Part shown: piece after piece, positions 21,565 to 33,627 of the stretch
Numbering within the stretch: position 1 is the stretch's first letter
Layout: each line of letters opens with the position of its first letter
NCBI RefSeq assembly: GCF_020283565.1
Contig: NC_060064.1
Span: 9,600,266 to 9,664,265, forward strand
DNA from: Trifolium pratense
Taxonomy: Eukaryota > Streptophyta > Magnoliopsida > Fabales > Fabaceae
Reading direction: 5' to 3'
DNA length: 64,000 bases
The notes under the pieces: generated by a model
The model's database searches: none
What the model saw: only the letters and a program-made list of their open reading frames with translations
What the model was told of the DNA's origin: nothing
Program-made: the position numbers and the translations under genes

Positions 21565-23323
21565 TGTAACGCCCCGAAATTTAGGAATAGTTATTTCGTT
21601 ATTATTTAATTAATTTCGGTAAAAATATATGTCGAACGAGTTAATTATTGAGAATTTAGAGTAAGGAGATGGGATAGAGGGATAGTGAGAATAAATAATT
21701 TAATTATAATTAGAGAAATTTTGGTAAATTAAATAAATGGAGAAAAATAAAGAGTAAATTTGGTTAGTGACATGACCATGATATCAATCCTCTCTATGTA
21801 CCTAAAATTCGGCCGGTATATTTGCATTTTCTTAATCACACGTTTTATGAGCTAATAAATAATTATTATTCATACTTCATTATTGTCTTGTCTAGCAGTT
21901 AGGAAAGGAATGAATCATACACTATTATACAACTTGCAATTTATTTTCATTACTCCATAATGATGAAACCGTAACCCCTGTGTCCCTATCTTCTTGAATA
22001 AATTGAAAGACACTTATTGTCATGGAGGATAACCAAGCTATTAAACAAAATTTCTATCTCATAAATTTGATTATATATGCCAAACAAACAAATAACAGAG
22101 ATGAAGCCTACCTTATCATTTCAAGTGACCACAAAGCTTTGTTATAAATTTTATTCTCCCCCAATCTAATTTGTTAGCATCTCAACAAATAGTTCATCGT
22201 TTTCAACCTTGGATCGTCGAACCAAACTTTGGAACGAGAGATAACGTGTGTAAACTATAGTTGCGAATTTAGCCTTGTATTGTGCTTGGAAGGAAAGCAT
22301 CTAAGGTAAGGGTTTTTTCCCATAAATTCATACTACGTAAGGATTGTGTTGTGAAGTGGTAATAGGACATTTATCTTTTAAAAGAAATAATTAAAAATAA
22401 ACTAATAGAAATAAACTAGTTTTGTTTGAAGTGTGTTGTTGTTTGAGAAGTGAGTTGATGATGATTTGATTTATGATATATTTAGTTTGTGGTTTGTTAA
22501 AATCCATTAAAAGTTCAGTATATAAATCAAGGAAAATATGAATAAAAGTATAGAGAGGATTAAGTTATCTGTTCTTGTCGCTAGTCATATTGATTTAGTG
22601 TAGAAAAGGATTATATTCAAAATATTTGATTTAGAATTGACATAGTTGAATCAAATTTAATGGAGTTGATACTTATAAGGCGTGTGATTATGTTGTTGTA
22701 TTAATAATAAATTGTCGTTGTTGCCTTGATTGCTATGGTGGTCGATTAGCTGTCGTTTGTCGTGTTGCTACGGTGGCAGTTGACCTGCCGTTTGTCGTGT
22801 TGCCCTTGTTGTTGTTATGAGTTGTTTCATTTTATTAATTGTTGAGTTGATATGCTTATGGTTGATCGTCTAAGAGAGATAGTTTGCCATTATGTGCCCA
22901 ATTGTTTATTGGTTGAGAAGTTATTCGACTACTTTTTCTTGGAAAATAAATAATTATATATTTTTTTTTAGAAATCTTTTGATTGATGAAGTGTTTTGTT
23001 ATTATTTTATGGCATTTTTCTTATGGTGAGTATGATTCAATTTGGATAAGGAAATTGACCCTTACAATTAACATTTTAGGTACTCAAGGAGATGATCATG
23101 ATTGGTGCTTTTGCTTGATGCGTGCGTGGGGATAAACAATTTGGGGGTTTTTATTAACTTGTAATTTAAATGAAACATTGTATCATTGTATAAGTATTAC
23201 TTGTAATCGCAGATAATTATTCTTTTTTTTTTTAACAAAAACAAGAATTTAGTCATACTCTTTAAGGAAATAAAGTCATTTTTTTTTAAAATTTTTTTAT
23301 TGTTGAAAATATGGCCTATTACA
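21565..23323. mobile_element. Solo LTR (1759 bp), probably Ty3-type
   Basis: Begins TGTAACGCCCCGAAATTTAGG and ends GGCCTATTACA. Flanked by the 5-bp duplication GCTTT (21560-21564 and 23324-23328), and units A and C lack it, so the empty site is known. TGTAACGCCCC is typical of LTRs of plant Ty3/chromovirus elements; the family is inferred. Near 22725-22805 a GTCGTTTGTCGTGTTGC phrase is repeated. No ORF. It most likely arose by LTR-LTR recombination of a full element. Confidence 0.85.
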
Positions 23324-23417
23324 GCTTTGGATATTTTTACGGTACAATAAATATAATAAAATTAATGTTTGCAATAAAAAGAATATTGCTTAACGATGTG
23401 AATTTTTTGTACAACTA

Positions 23418-23612
23418 TTAATAGAAGGTTGCATCGCCTATTTCGTTATAGAATGTTTTTAATAACGTCCAATTTTGCATATTATTAGTATTAATGGTAC
23501 AACTATATATCATCAATTGTCTATGTAGAATTTGAATTTTTGGTTTCTCATGTGAATTATGTGAATTAATTGTCAAAGCCATATGAGAAGAGAAACCTTT
23601 TGGACATGCCAT
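23418..23612 (-). other. Small conserved ORF (64 codons), unit B copy
   Basis: The protein is identical to the unit A copy. Function not recognised; low coding support as explained there. Confidence 0.25.
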
Positions 23613-24255
23613 GTGTAGAAAAAATTTTGAAAAAAAGGACTCAAATCACGGGTAATAACGTGTTTGTAAATTCTTTTTCCCATGAAACTTATTAAAACAC
23701 AAAAATTCATATTTTAAATTATTCTATTTTACTTTTCTTAATAAGTATGAATTTTTTTATTTATTTATAATATAAAACGAAGGAAAATTTCAATACTACT
23801 ATGATTTCTTTTTCTCAAATTTAACTTTCTGTTTATCCACTACTTTTTTGTTTTTACTGATTATATATAGTACCTTCTTACTAAATCTCTTTTTTAAATA
23901 CTTTTTCTTTCGTCATTGTAGTATTTTCTTACCAAATATTTTTTTTAATCAATCCTTACCAAATGTTTTGATATGAGTGTGTCATCTGTAATCAATAGCA
24001 GTATTATTACTGAAAATAGAAAATATAAAACAAATTACTTGTTTGAACTAAGGATTAAAAAACAAATCATAAAATAGTGTAATCAATATAAAATATATTC
24101 TTAAATTATATCTCTAAATAAAAAACAAATCATAAACTATTCTAAACAGAAACAAATTTCGTTTTTGACAATAAACAGAAGAAAAAAAAAATTAAATCCT
24201 AATGAAATCCTATTGAGTTAGTCTATAGGTAAACCTTGACACTCAAACTTGATAC

Positions 24256-26027
24256 TCAGGACTTAGTGGTTGTTTGTTTAGTACAATAATTATATAATAA
24301 ATAGTTGTTTCGGACGTTGTTGTAGGCTTGTTTTTGAAGAGGGTTTAGCTCCAAAAACTTCTGAGCATTCCACCAATACTTAGAGGAATAATTACATGGT
24401 TGAAGATTAGTGCTTTGTGCTTGGCAAGCATTGATGCCAAATGATCTATAGTGAGCTTCAAAGGGTGCATCATTCCAGTTAAATGGAACTCCATTAGAGC
24501 CCCATGGATTAGTCCATATTGTTGCATAAACCTTCATTGCTTGTGTTCGATAACTTCCTCCTTTATCTTTGCTATTCTTGAACACTCTTATAGGTGTGCC
24601 ATCCACAAAAAATCTGAAACATTTCATATAACAAACTAATATTTAGATTTGCAAACTAAGATCTTCAATTATTTTCATATAAAAAAAGTACATACAATTA
24701 TTAAGGATCTTCAATTTGATTTCAAAAGGTCATCTCAACTATTTTTGGAAAATTCATTATATCTAATAGTCTGATTGGTAGGGTTTTAAAGGCTAAGTCC
24801 ATATTTTAAAATATATTTGATATTTTAAAAATAAATAAAATCAGAGAACAATATGATGAATAATTGTATAATATTTCAATTGCAGTTAATTAATTTTAAA
24901 AAATATTTTATAGTGCCAATAATTTAAAAGAGAAAAGTAAGCCCTCTCCACCTTTCTAAAATATTTCAATCCAAACATACGTACCTAATATTTTATACAT
25001 ATTTTTCAATCACAAAAATATGGTTTAATCTAACTTATATTTAAAGGAGAATATTAAGTTATAATGTCAAATTAATCACATGGGGTTTATAAATTCTATT
25101 TAAGCCTAATATCATCCTAATCAGGGACGGACATAAGGGGGGGCAAGTAGGGGCTGAGGCCACCCCCTCTTGTCATATTTTTTTTTTCTTTCATATACTT
25201 GTTCCTGATATATATGTACACATAAATTAATATTTGAGAGATGTGTTAAAAGATTAGTAATGATTGATTGACGCAAATCATGCACCCACAACATAGTAAT
25301 TGTAACAATTTACTACTTTAAAATATTTTGATAATATGTATTAGACACTATTAAAGTCGAAATTCGATTAAGTTAGTTCTGATTGTTTGCTATAAGTGAG
25401 AGATTATTTTCTGCTATGAAGATTGTGAAAATTAGGTTGAGAAACAAGATAGAAAATGAATTTCAAACTAATTAATACAGATTCAGTTGTTGATGAATTT
25501 TATGATATAGAGCAATATCGTGTACAATTTAGATAAACAATGTAATGTATTTTTTATTTTTTGTTGAATATATTTAAGTACTATTATAATTATGATTATG
25601 ATTTATTTAATATTTATTATTTAATTATTCCGGCCCCCCGTTTTATAGATTCCTGGATCCGTCCCTGATCCTAATGTGAAATTTTGAGTTTTTTCAAATC
25701 CTTACAAAAAAGATAAAAAATAATAATTCTACAGGAACAAAAAATAATACAAGGCAAGAAAAAAAGAGAAGAATAATGAGAATATTGTTACATACACTAT
25801 GTGTTTTTCATTCAAAAGAAGTGTGTAATCATGAAAATCTTGCCCATTAATATAAATGTTTGTGTGCAATATAGGAGGTTGATTAAGATTGCCACCTAAA
25901 AATTCAAAGTCAATTTCATCTCGAGTAGGCCCGGTATCAGAAATCAACTGCAACAAATAGAAATTGAGAAGCAATAATAAAATTATTTAAGTTTAAAGTG
26001 TAAACTAATACTATGAATTAGAATAAA

Positions 26028-26082
<55 letters not shown>

Positions 26083-26639
26083 GTGCAAAAATAAAATCAC
26101 AATAATATTGATATATAAGAAAAAGTACATAAAAGGTAGTGATCACGGCAGTTGAATCCTTTTTAGGCAACTTAATTCTCATGTTGAACCATCCGAAACC
26201 ATAGCTTTGAACAGATTGAAAACCAGAACCTAAGATTAAAACAATTGTTAGAAATTTTTTGTTAAATAATGTTATTGCTTAAAATCACTAGAAAAAGTTA
26301 AAATAACAACGCAAATTAGAGACAAAACAATTATATTATTCATCAAATTTAGCGTCGCTAACACTCAAGCGAAGATATGTAGAAATTTTTTTCTTCGAGT
26401 GTTTGTCACTATTCTAACTTTTTTAATAGATAAAATGTGTATGTATAATGAACTATGCATGTCATACCGGAGTTTTGATCCAACGTGAGTTGAACTTCCC
26501 GTCTTTGATCGAGAATTCGCATATTTTGTTGTCCCCAAAGAGAAATATAATTTTGCTCGAATGGACAATCAACACTTTTGACGTGTGATAGAACAAGAAT
26601 GAAAAACAACAAAAGAAAAGCTTGACGAGAAAAATTCAT
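24256..26639 (-). CDS. XTH: XTH-like gene (GH16 xyloglucan endotransglucosylase/hydrolase family), 4 exons, 260 codons, atypical
   Basis: Exons by GT-AG sites and phase: 26468-26639, 26129-26229, 25796-25947 and 24256-24613 (coding total 783 nt with stop). The ATG precedes a signal peptide (MNFSRQAFLLLFFILVLS), so the product should be secreted to the wall, where XTHs cut and rejoin xyloglucan. The active site RDEIDFEFLG is at about 100-109: Glu102 nucleophile, Asp104, Glu106 acid/base; the usual preceding His is Arg. FFVDGTPIR and the XET C-terminal CNYSSKYWW...YNYC follow. Oddities: about 16-17 residues between ILHTNIYING and DFHDY are missing (family FxLWFDPT strand), and the protein stops just after YNYC, so the last conserved Cys is absent. 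Family proteins are usually 280-300 residues. Intron 3 carries a hAT element and intron 2 an (AT)n run. The fold and activity are doubtful, but the frame is open throughout. Confidence 0.8.
25122..25667. mobile_element. hAT element remnant in intron 3 of the unit B XTH
   Basis: 546 bp with ends CAGGGACGGACATAAGG and CTGGATCCGTCCCTG and an 8-bp duplication ATCCTAAT (25114-25121 and 25668-25675). Absent from unit A. From 25398 the plus strand reads ERLFSAMKIVKIRLRNKIE, which matches the hAT transposase dimerisation region, then hits a stop. It is therefore a deletion derivative of a coding element, not a random MITE. Confidence 0.85.
26030..26081. repeat. (AT)n microsatellite in intron 2 of the unit B XTH
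   Basis: About 50 bases of alternating AT where unit A has only ATATATACACG. A likely polymorphic site. Confidence 0.9.
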
Positions 26640-26730
26640 AGTGTTTCTTTTTAAAAATAATATGTGAAATTGTTTAATTGAGTCTTATTACAAGACACAA
26701 ATACGTGAAAAATTCATAGTGTTTCGTTTC

Positions 26731-26743
26731 TTTTTATATATAG
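26731..26743 (-). promoter_or_regulatory. TATA box of XTH, unit B
   Basis: Same CTATATATAAAAA as in unit A, about 95-100 bases upstream of the ATG at 26639. The start-region duplication is present here too. Confidence 0.6.
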
Positions 26744-27120
26744 AGAGGACACGATAAGACAGACACGACTGGACAAAAAATACGATAGAGACAAAAAATA
26801 ATATAAGAAGTTGGATAGAGATATTACATTATCCGATGATGTGTTTGACGCACACATGATAAGAAACATGTGTTATGTGTCATCAAATATTTGATTGAGA
26901 AAAAATATGATAAAAGATTTTACCGTGTCACTATATCAAAAAAAAAAAAAATTACCATGCCTCTTATCTTACCCACCAAATAAGTCCTAATGTTTGATAA
27001 GTCAGCATATATAATATATTTTTATTATCAAGTAGTCTGGTCAACATATATAATATAATATTATAATAACTTAATATTGAAGTTTATCATGTGCCGCCTC
27101 TTTTAGTTAAAATTTCATCC

Positions 27121-27153
27121 TTTTTTTTTTTTTTTTTTTTTTTGAAGGTGTTA
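27121..27153 (-). mobile_element. Tail-only retroposed insertion (poly(T) with 14-bp duplication)
   Basis: T23 followed by GAAGGTG lies between two copies of TTAAAATTTCATCC. Units A and B have a single copy and no T run. Read on the minus strand it is CACCTTC plus a poly(A) tail, as left by LINE-type target-primed insertion cut off almost at once. Confidence 0.6.
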
Positions 27154-27725
27154 AAATTTCATCCTTGATAAAGGCTCGATTAAAACAAACAAAATATATG
27201 ATTAGAAAATAATTTATATAATTAAGCACATAAACTATAATTTTAAATATAAAAATTTAAAATTAATAATTAATAAATTATACACATCGGTAATCTCATT
27301 ATTATAGTACATTATTAGAACTATATGCCCTTGCGTCAAAAAAAGAACTATATGCCCTTATAAAATTGCTAAAAAAATTTGAAACTAATTAATAAAATTA
27401 AAATATATATTAGAACTATACCAACTAATAATCCCTTACCAAAAAAATACGAACTAATAATCCAGCTCAATATTATTATCCCAATTCCTAGTAGGCTATA
27501 AAATATTATGGATATGTTTGGATTTACTAATTTTTAAGATTATGAAAAATATTTTATGCAAATAAATAAGTTTTTATGTTAATTCGTAAATTCTCGCTGA
27601 CGAAAATTGTATTTTTATAAATTGTACTTTCATAAACTATTTTGATAAACTTATGAATAATACATAAAAATTTATTTATGTGGATAAATATGTTTTCCAA
27701 ATGCTGTACAATGCATAATTTGCTA

Positions 27726-27953
27726 CTACATCCGTCCCAAAATAATGGTCTTTTATGCATACCAATGCATAATTTGAATCATTAATATCTTTAGTTTTCT
27801 TTTATGAAAAATTATAAAAATTTAATATTATGAAAATATTCATTGAGACAAATCAAACAATATTATATTTGCTAATATTTGTCTTTATACATTAGTAAAA
27901 AAATACGGTAAAAATAAATATCAACAGGGACAATTCTTTTGGGACAGAGGGAG
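27726..27953. mobile_element. Stowaway-type MITE, unit C
   Basis: 228 bp, orthologous to the copies in A and B. About 37 bases of left flank are rearranged here. Confidence 0.8.
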
Positions 27954-28748
27954 TATTTGCTATAACAAGTGACAACAACGGGTACCACCAATCCTCTTCA
28001 TCTACCAATCCATCCCCTGTTGAAACTTGCAACAACAAAAGATTATTCATTTTCGATGTTAGACCATCTCTAATGGTGTAGTACTTATGATACTTATTAG
28101 TATTACCATTGGAGTACCACTCATTTGAGTACCTATTAGGTATCGCTTCTAGAATAAGAACTCTCCCTCTCTCTCTTCTTGAACCCACTTTATTTTTCAT
28201 TAAAATATTCTTTTCATGGGACCCATTTTATTTTATATATTCAATTTGAATTAATGGATATTTACACAAAAACATTTTTTTGGTACATCACAAAAACACA
28301 ATTTTTGAATAGGCGTACTCATCTTCATCTTCAAAATTAATTGTTTTTTTGGTACATCACAAAATTAATTGTTTTTAAAATTATGTAATGTTATTTTAAA
28401 TTATATTTTAATTATGTAATTCTTAAAACTTGGCAATATTATTTTAAATTAAATTTTGAATTTTAATTATTTTTTCGAATTATAAAAATAAAATAGTACA
28501 TACTAATTTTGTAATTTTATCATTCAATCAATTTATATTATAAAATAGATAATTAAATAATAAGTTATTGTAATGATGCGGAGTTATTGATGGGACCTAT
28601 TTTAGAACTTTTTAAGAAGTATTAGGTTGGAGGGGTTGAGTACATATTAGGTACTATTATTAAAAAATAATAAATTAGTGACGTGTCCATGTGAGACTAA
28701 TTTAAGTACTCAAATTTGGAGTTCTCCATTAGATTTCAACTGTGAGAT

Positions 28749-29371
28749 TAGGGATGGCAATTGGACTCATACCCAATGGGTATCCGCAAAAAATACTCAC
28801 AATGGGTAGGGTAAAAACCCGCATTTTGGGTACGGGGACGAGTATGGGTAATTACTCGCAAAAATGAACGGGTATGAGTGCGGGTACGGATACCTTAGTA
28901 CCCACCCCGCCCCATACCCATATAGTATATATTTATTTATTTTATTTATATTATTATATAATAATATATGTATATCAATTTTTAAAAAATACAACACTAT
29001 TAAACTATTACACATTTTTAATAAAAATATTTATTTATAATATAGTGCAAATACGATATGAGTATGTCAATAAGGATATGAACTTTATCACGAGATTAGT
29101 AATAATTTTGTTTATGATTTTAATGAGTCAACACTAAAATCTCTGAATTTTTATTAATTTTATTAAAATGATATGATATTTTATAATTGATCAATTTATT
29201 TTTAGCAAAAATACGGGTAACAGGTACGAGTATGGTTACTTGAATACCCATAAGGTATGGACATGGGTACAAAGATTGTTACCCACGCGGATATGAGGAT
29301 GCGTACGTGTATTTTTTCAAACTGCGGGTATGAGAATGGATATTATAGTACCCTACCAATTGTCATCCCTA
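28749..29371. mobile_element. hAT-type MITE, unit C
   Basis: Same TIRs. The right target duplication is damaged (TTGAGAT for TGTGAGAT). Confidence 0.84.
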
Positions 29372-29510
29372 TTGAGATGTTTAAAGCTTCATTAACTGCT
29401 AATGCTTCCCTATGAGATTTGAAGTGAGCCAACAATTAATTTTAATGGTGCCTAAATTTATTTCATCTAAATTAATTCTAGAAGTCACGAAAGTGTGCAT
29501 TCAACTTTAA

Positions 29511-29540
29511 CTAGTATCCGGACTCGTGCCAAGCACGGGT
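29511..29540 (-). mobile_element. Helitron 3' end, unit C
   Basis: CTAG at 29511-29514 and the hairpin at 29522-29540 with one stem mismatch (ACTCGTGC). Confidence 0.65.
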
Positions 29541-30460
29541 AAAATGAAACTACAAAAATAACATTTTAATATTAAAATTTTCAAAATTCTCAAATAAAAA
29601 GAATATAAATATAGGATATCGTATTAATATATGAATATAAATATAAATCCGGGGTAAATCTCAATGTAAAAATATAGACTCGTGTGTAAATTTTTTTTTT
29701 AAAAAAAAACCCAAACAAACAAAAAAAAAAGTTAAATTCTATAGTAAAATAAATATTAAACAAAAATCCTAAAAAAATTATCATAATATATCTTATATTA
29801 GTTAATTTTCACATCAATATCCTCCGAATAAAATAAATATATAGAACCTAGTATATATTATAAATAAAAAATATGTCTTTGTATTAATATATGAACAAAC
29901 ATACGGTTCCTATAATAATATATTTTTTTGGTATTCGTTTATCAAAAATATATACTTTTTGGTATTTACCATCTTGTTCTTAGGGGAAAAATTCTCTGAT
30001 AATTAATAGTTCGACCGCCATGTGCATATATATCCCCAAATAATACATGTGCAAAATTCTCACATAAATAAAAAAACAAATCATATATAAATAACAAAAT
30101 AAAAAGAACACAGGCCACATAAAAATAGGTCTATGTATTAATATATGAGTAAAAGTATAAAATCCCGTACAAATGTCTTAAAATAAAAGTATACAACCAC
30201 GATAAAAAATATAACAAATAAAATAGATAAAAAAAAATAGGAAAATTAATTAAAAAAAATAGGAGAATGTCTTAAAATCCCGTATAAATGTCTTAAAATA
30301 ATTGTACTATTTTCCTCCTCTTTTTTTTTTGAACGATTCTCTTCCTCCTCTTTATTATTGGTCTTCTCTTTTTCTTTTTCTTTTTTGGTACAAATTATTG
30401 GTCTTCTCTAAATAAATAAAAAATTAATACAGAAAATAATTTTAACCTAATCAAATAAAT

Positions 30461-31155
30461 TTAATCCACTCTAAGAAAAGAATATCATTGATCCCGTCAA
30501 GTTCTATCGCAACCAACTTGGTATTAATTCATTCCTTTCATAGTCTTTCTATACATCTGCAAACAAAATATAATAAATGATTAAATCCAATATAAAACAT
30601 TGCTTTGAATATTTTTACGGTACAATAAATATAATAAAATTAATGTTTGCACAACTATTAATAGAATGTTGCATCGCCTATTTCATTATAGAATGTTTTT
30701 AATAACGTCCAATTTTGCATATTATTAGTATTAATGGTACACCTATAAATCATCAATTGTCTATGTAGAATTTGAATTTTTGGTTTCTCATGTGAATTAT
30801 GTGAATTAATTGTCAAAGCCATATGAGAAGAAAAACCTTTTGGACATGCCAGGTGTACAAAATTCTTTGAAAAAAATGACTCAAATCACGGGTAAAAATG
30901 TGTTTGTAAATTCTTTTTCCCATGAATCTTATTTCAAGTAAAACACAAAAATTCATATTTTAAATTATTCTAGTTTAATCCAATCTAAGAAAAGAATATC
31001 ATTGATCCCGTCAAGTTCTATCGCAACCAACTTGGTATTAATTCATTCCTTTCATAGTCTTTCTATACATCTGCAAATAAAATATAATAAATGATTAAAT
31101 CCAATATAAAACATTACTTTGGATATTTTTACGGTACAATAAATATAATAAAATT
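30461..31155. repeat. Local tandem duplication in unit C (about 514 bp)
   Basis: TTAATCC...CTAAGAAAAGAATATCATTGATCCCG at 30461 recurs at 30975. The second copy is split by the insertion at 31156 and continues at 62440. Both copies share a deletion before GCACAACTATTAATAGAATG, so the duplication followed that deletion. Confidence 0.8.
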
Positions 31156-33627
31156 TATAACACCCCAACTAAAATGTCTAGAATATTTAGTCGGAATATA
31201 CATAATTGAATCCGAGTACATTAAATTACAAAATGACTTCTAATTATAAAAATTCACAGCGGAAGGAAACTAATGGAAACAACATATTAATACAAAAACA
31301 AGGAAGAAGACAATTCTTCTCATCGGGTAATCCAAGCTCAGTCTCGACCAACAGTTCCCACCTGGTCCTTGCTCTAGTAAACCTGACTATCTGAAAAAAA
31401 CATAAATGGAGTGGATTGAGACTACTAAGCCTCAGTGAGCTCCTACTACCCAACTACTGGTGACTACACCGGGTAATTGAAACTAATAGTTTCTATTCTT
31501 GTCTTAAACCTTAATGCATAATTTTGATAATTCATCGGTTGATCATTTATAATTCATATTCATTAAAGAATAGCATAAACATACATAAAGGTGTAACAAA
31601 CAATTATTATCTTGGCTCATTTTACATAGACAACATGAGGTGAGTTAGGCTCAGGAGGTCTATCTAGTCGGTCAAATTCCCTATCGAGGGCTAGGACACG
31701 ACTCCTTGACTCGTCTTATCGTCATGTGGAATTCCCTCTAGGAATCCAACTAGATTATCCAACTCCTATATCAGGTAGTCTCCGGTATCACCAGGATCAC
31801 AACTTAACATTTTATTCATAAATGTGGTACAAAGGCCACTGAAACATTTCATTCCGAAATATGGCACAAGGCCCATAATCAATTCCATAAAATCAACTGA
31901 TTTAATTCTAATAATCTTAACTTAATGGATTCCTAATAATGTACAGGAATCACCTAATCACCTAATCATGAGTTGTTATCCTACCCGTGCATATCCCGAT
32001 CCAAGGGAACTTAATCATTACTTAAATAACACTATGTTCTTGTATGATTTCACCTATGGCTCATGGTTCGTAATCATTGGGGAACTCATTGCTAACTAAC
32101 TAATCAGCCCCTTTATTAAGTATTGATTCAATAATTCCTAGGTGTTTCGATCAAGATAAGATTACATTTAAGAATTGCAAACATTATGTAAAATAATTTA
32201 ATGACCAATTGGAACTTAAAAAGGAGTGTTTGTTCAGTAATAAAAGTAGTAAGAATTCATTCTCAAGTCAAACTCGGAAACATGACTCGTGAACGGATCC
32301 AGTCAGTTGTAAAATCAACACCTACAGTCCGATTCATCATTGACACAACTTACATGCTCTTAAACATAATTTTAACGCATTAATGAGCTTTGGGTTTAAG
32401 CATCATCACAAAACACCTAATCTAAAATTCACATAATAAGCAATGGGGAAGGGTTAGCTTATTTATGTATAATTCATGCTCATCAATAAGGTTTGATGGA
32501 CATTAGGAGTACAATGGGAATGCTAATACTCCAAAGTAATGTATCTATGACTTAAATACTAATGGCTCTACTTAATGGCCAATTAAATAATGTATTGCTA
32601 ATACCTAAAGGAACCCACCTGAGTTTGATAGCGATTCCAAACTGTTTCGCATGCTTATAATCATCCGTTTGTGCCGCTCAAAATGCAAATCCGTAGTCCA
32701 TAAAACACCAAAAAACCAGATTTTCTGCACAAACTCTGCTACTGACTTCCAACTTCAAAAATGTCTATCGACCTCATCGCTCGTCGAAAAATTATGCAAC
32801 CGGTACCACAACGACCGTATTTGAGTTAGCTATCCATAGAAACAAACGGAATTTCAATCGGAATTACGGTTTATCAGATATGACTCGATTACTGAAGACA
32901 GGTCCAGACGAAAAAGTGCAGAATTTACTTACCTTAAAGTGCCAATAACACCCAAGAAACTTAAAAGCTAGCTATGAGCTCTTCCAACTCCTCCGACCCA
33001 TTAATAGCTCTCTAATCCTTGCTTCTGACCTTCTCTTGCAACAATACTACTCTTCCACCAAACCCACTGGTTTTGACAAGGGAAAACATGCATTCAAATC
33101 AATTTATTGAATTATTAAAGAAATTGGGGCTTAGGGTTGAGAGATTTGCGTGAGATTGGGATGAAGGAGGTGAAAAATAGAAGACCTTACCTTGTTCCAC
33201 TTGAGCTTAGGAACCTAAGAAGTGAATTGCATGGTAGATTTGGGATTAATTTGAGGTTGAGAAGAAAATGGGTTGAAGGCAATTGTTGTTGTTGTTGTTG
33301 CTGCTGCGTGGAGGGTAAGGAGAGTAGGGAGAGAGGTTGCTGATTTATTTCTTTTCTTGAGTCTCGTGAGAAGAAGAGGAAGTGGGGAGAGTTTTACTGA
33401 CTTTTTGTTTTCTCTCTCTCCAATTTCACTTAAACAGCCAAAAATCATTTTACACATTTGTCTCTCAGCTTGTCATAACTACTAATTGTACCCCTTTTTC
33501 TTAACACCAAACATACTTGTATTTTTCCTTAAAAATTTCTTCTGATTCATCCAATAAACCTCATTCTTATTTCAATTTGGGGTTTCTAATTAATACTATT
33601 ATTATTAATTAGAGTTGGGTCGTTACA
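31156..33627 (-). repeat. 3' LTR of the minus-strand LARD (2472 bp)
   Basis: Non-coding; small frames inside, repeated in the other LTR, are not genes. It contains a TTG/CTG microsatellite near 33283-33306. The termini are TG...TA rather than TG...CA. Confidence 0.9.

Larger units (their letters stand above)
18110..26929. repeat. Tandem unit B (XTH-bearing array)
   Basis: Collinear with unit A. The extra length comes mainly from a solo LTR (21565-23323), a hAT element (25122-25667) and an (AT)n run. About 160 bases after the Helitron hairpin are missing. The spacer 18110-18837 and the AT-rich stretches 19066-19861, 20655-21564 and 23613-24255 match those described for unit A and hold no further gene. 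Confidence 0.9.
26930..31155. repeat. Tandem unit C, left part (interrupted)
   Basis: Collinear with units A and B up to 31155, where a nested 31.3-kb insertion begins. It resumes at 62440. The XTH exons of this unit are not reached before the chromovirus fragment at 62799. The stretches 27954-28748 and 29541-30460 are AT-rich spacer and Helitron-like body without genes. Confidence 0.88.

Noticed and set aside
33137..33343. Cys-run ORF (also at 39340)
   Set aside because: The Cys run is a TTG/CTG microsatellite read in one frame inside LARD LTRs.
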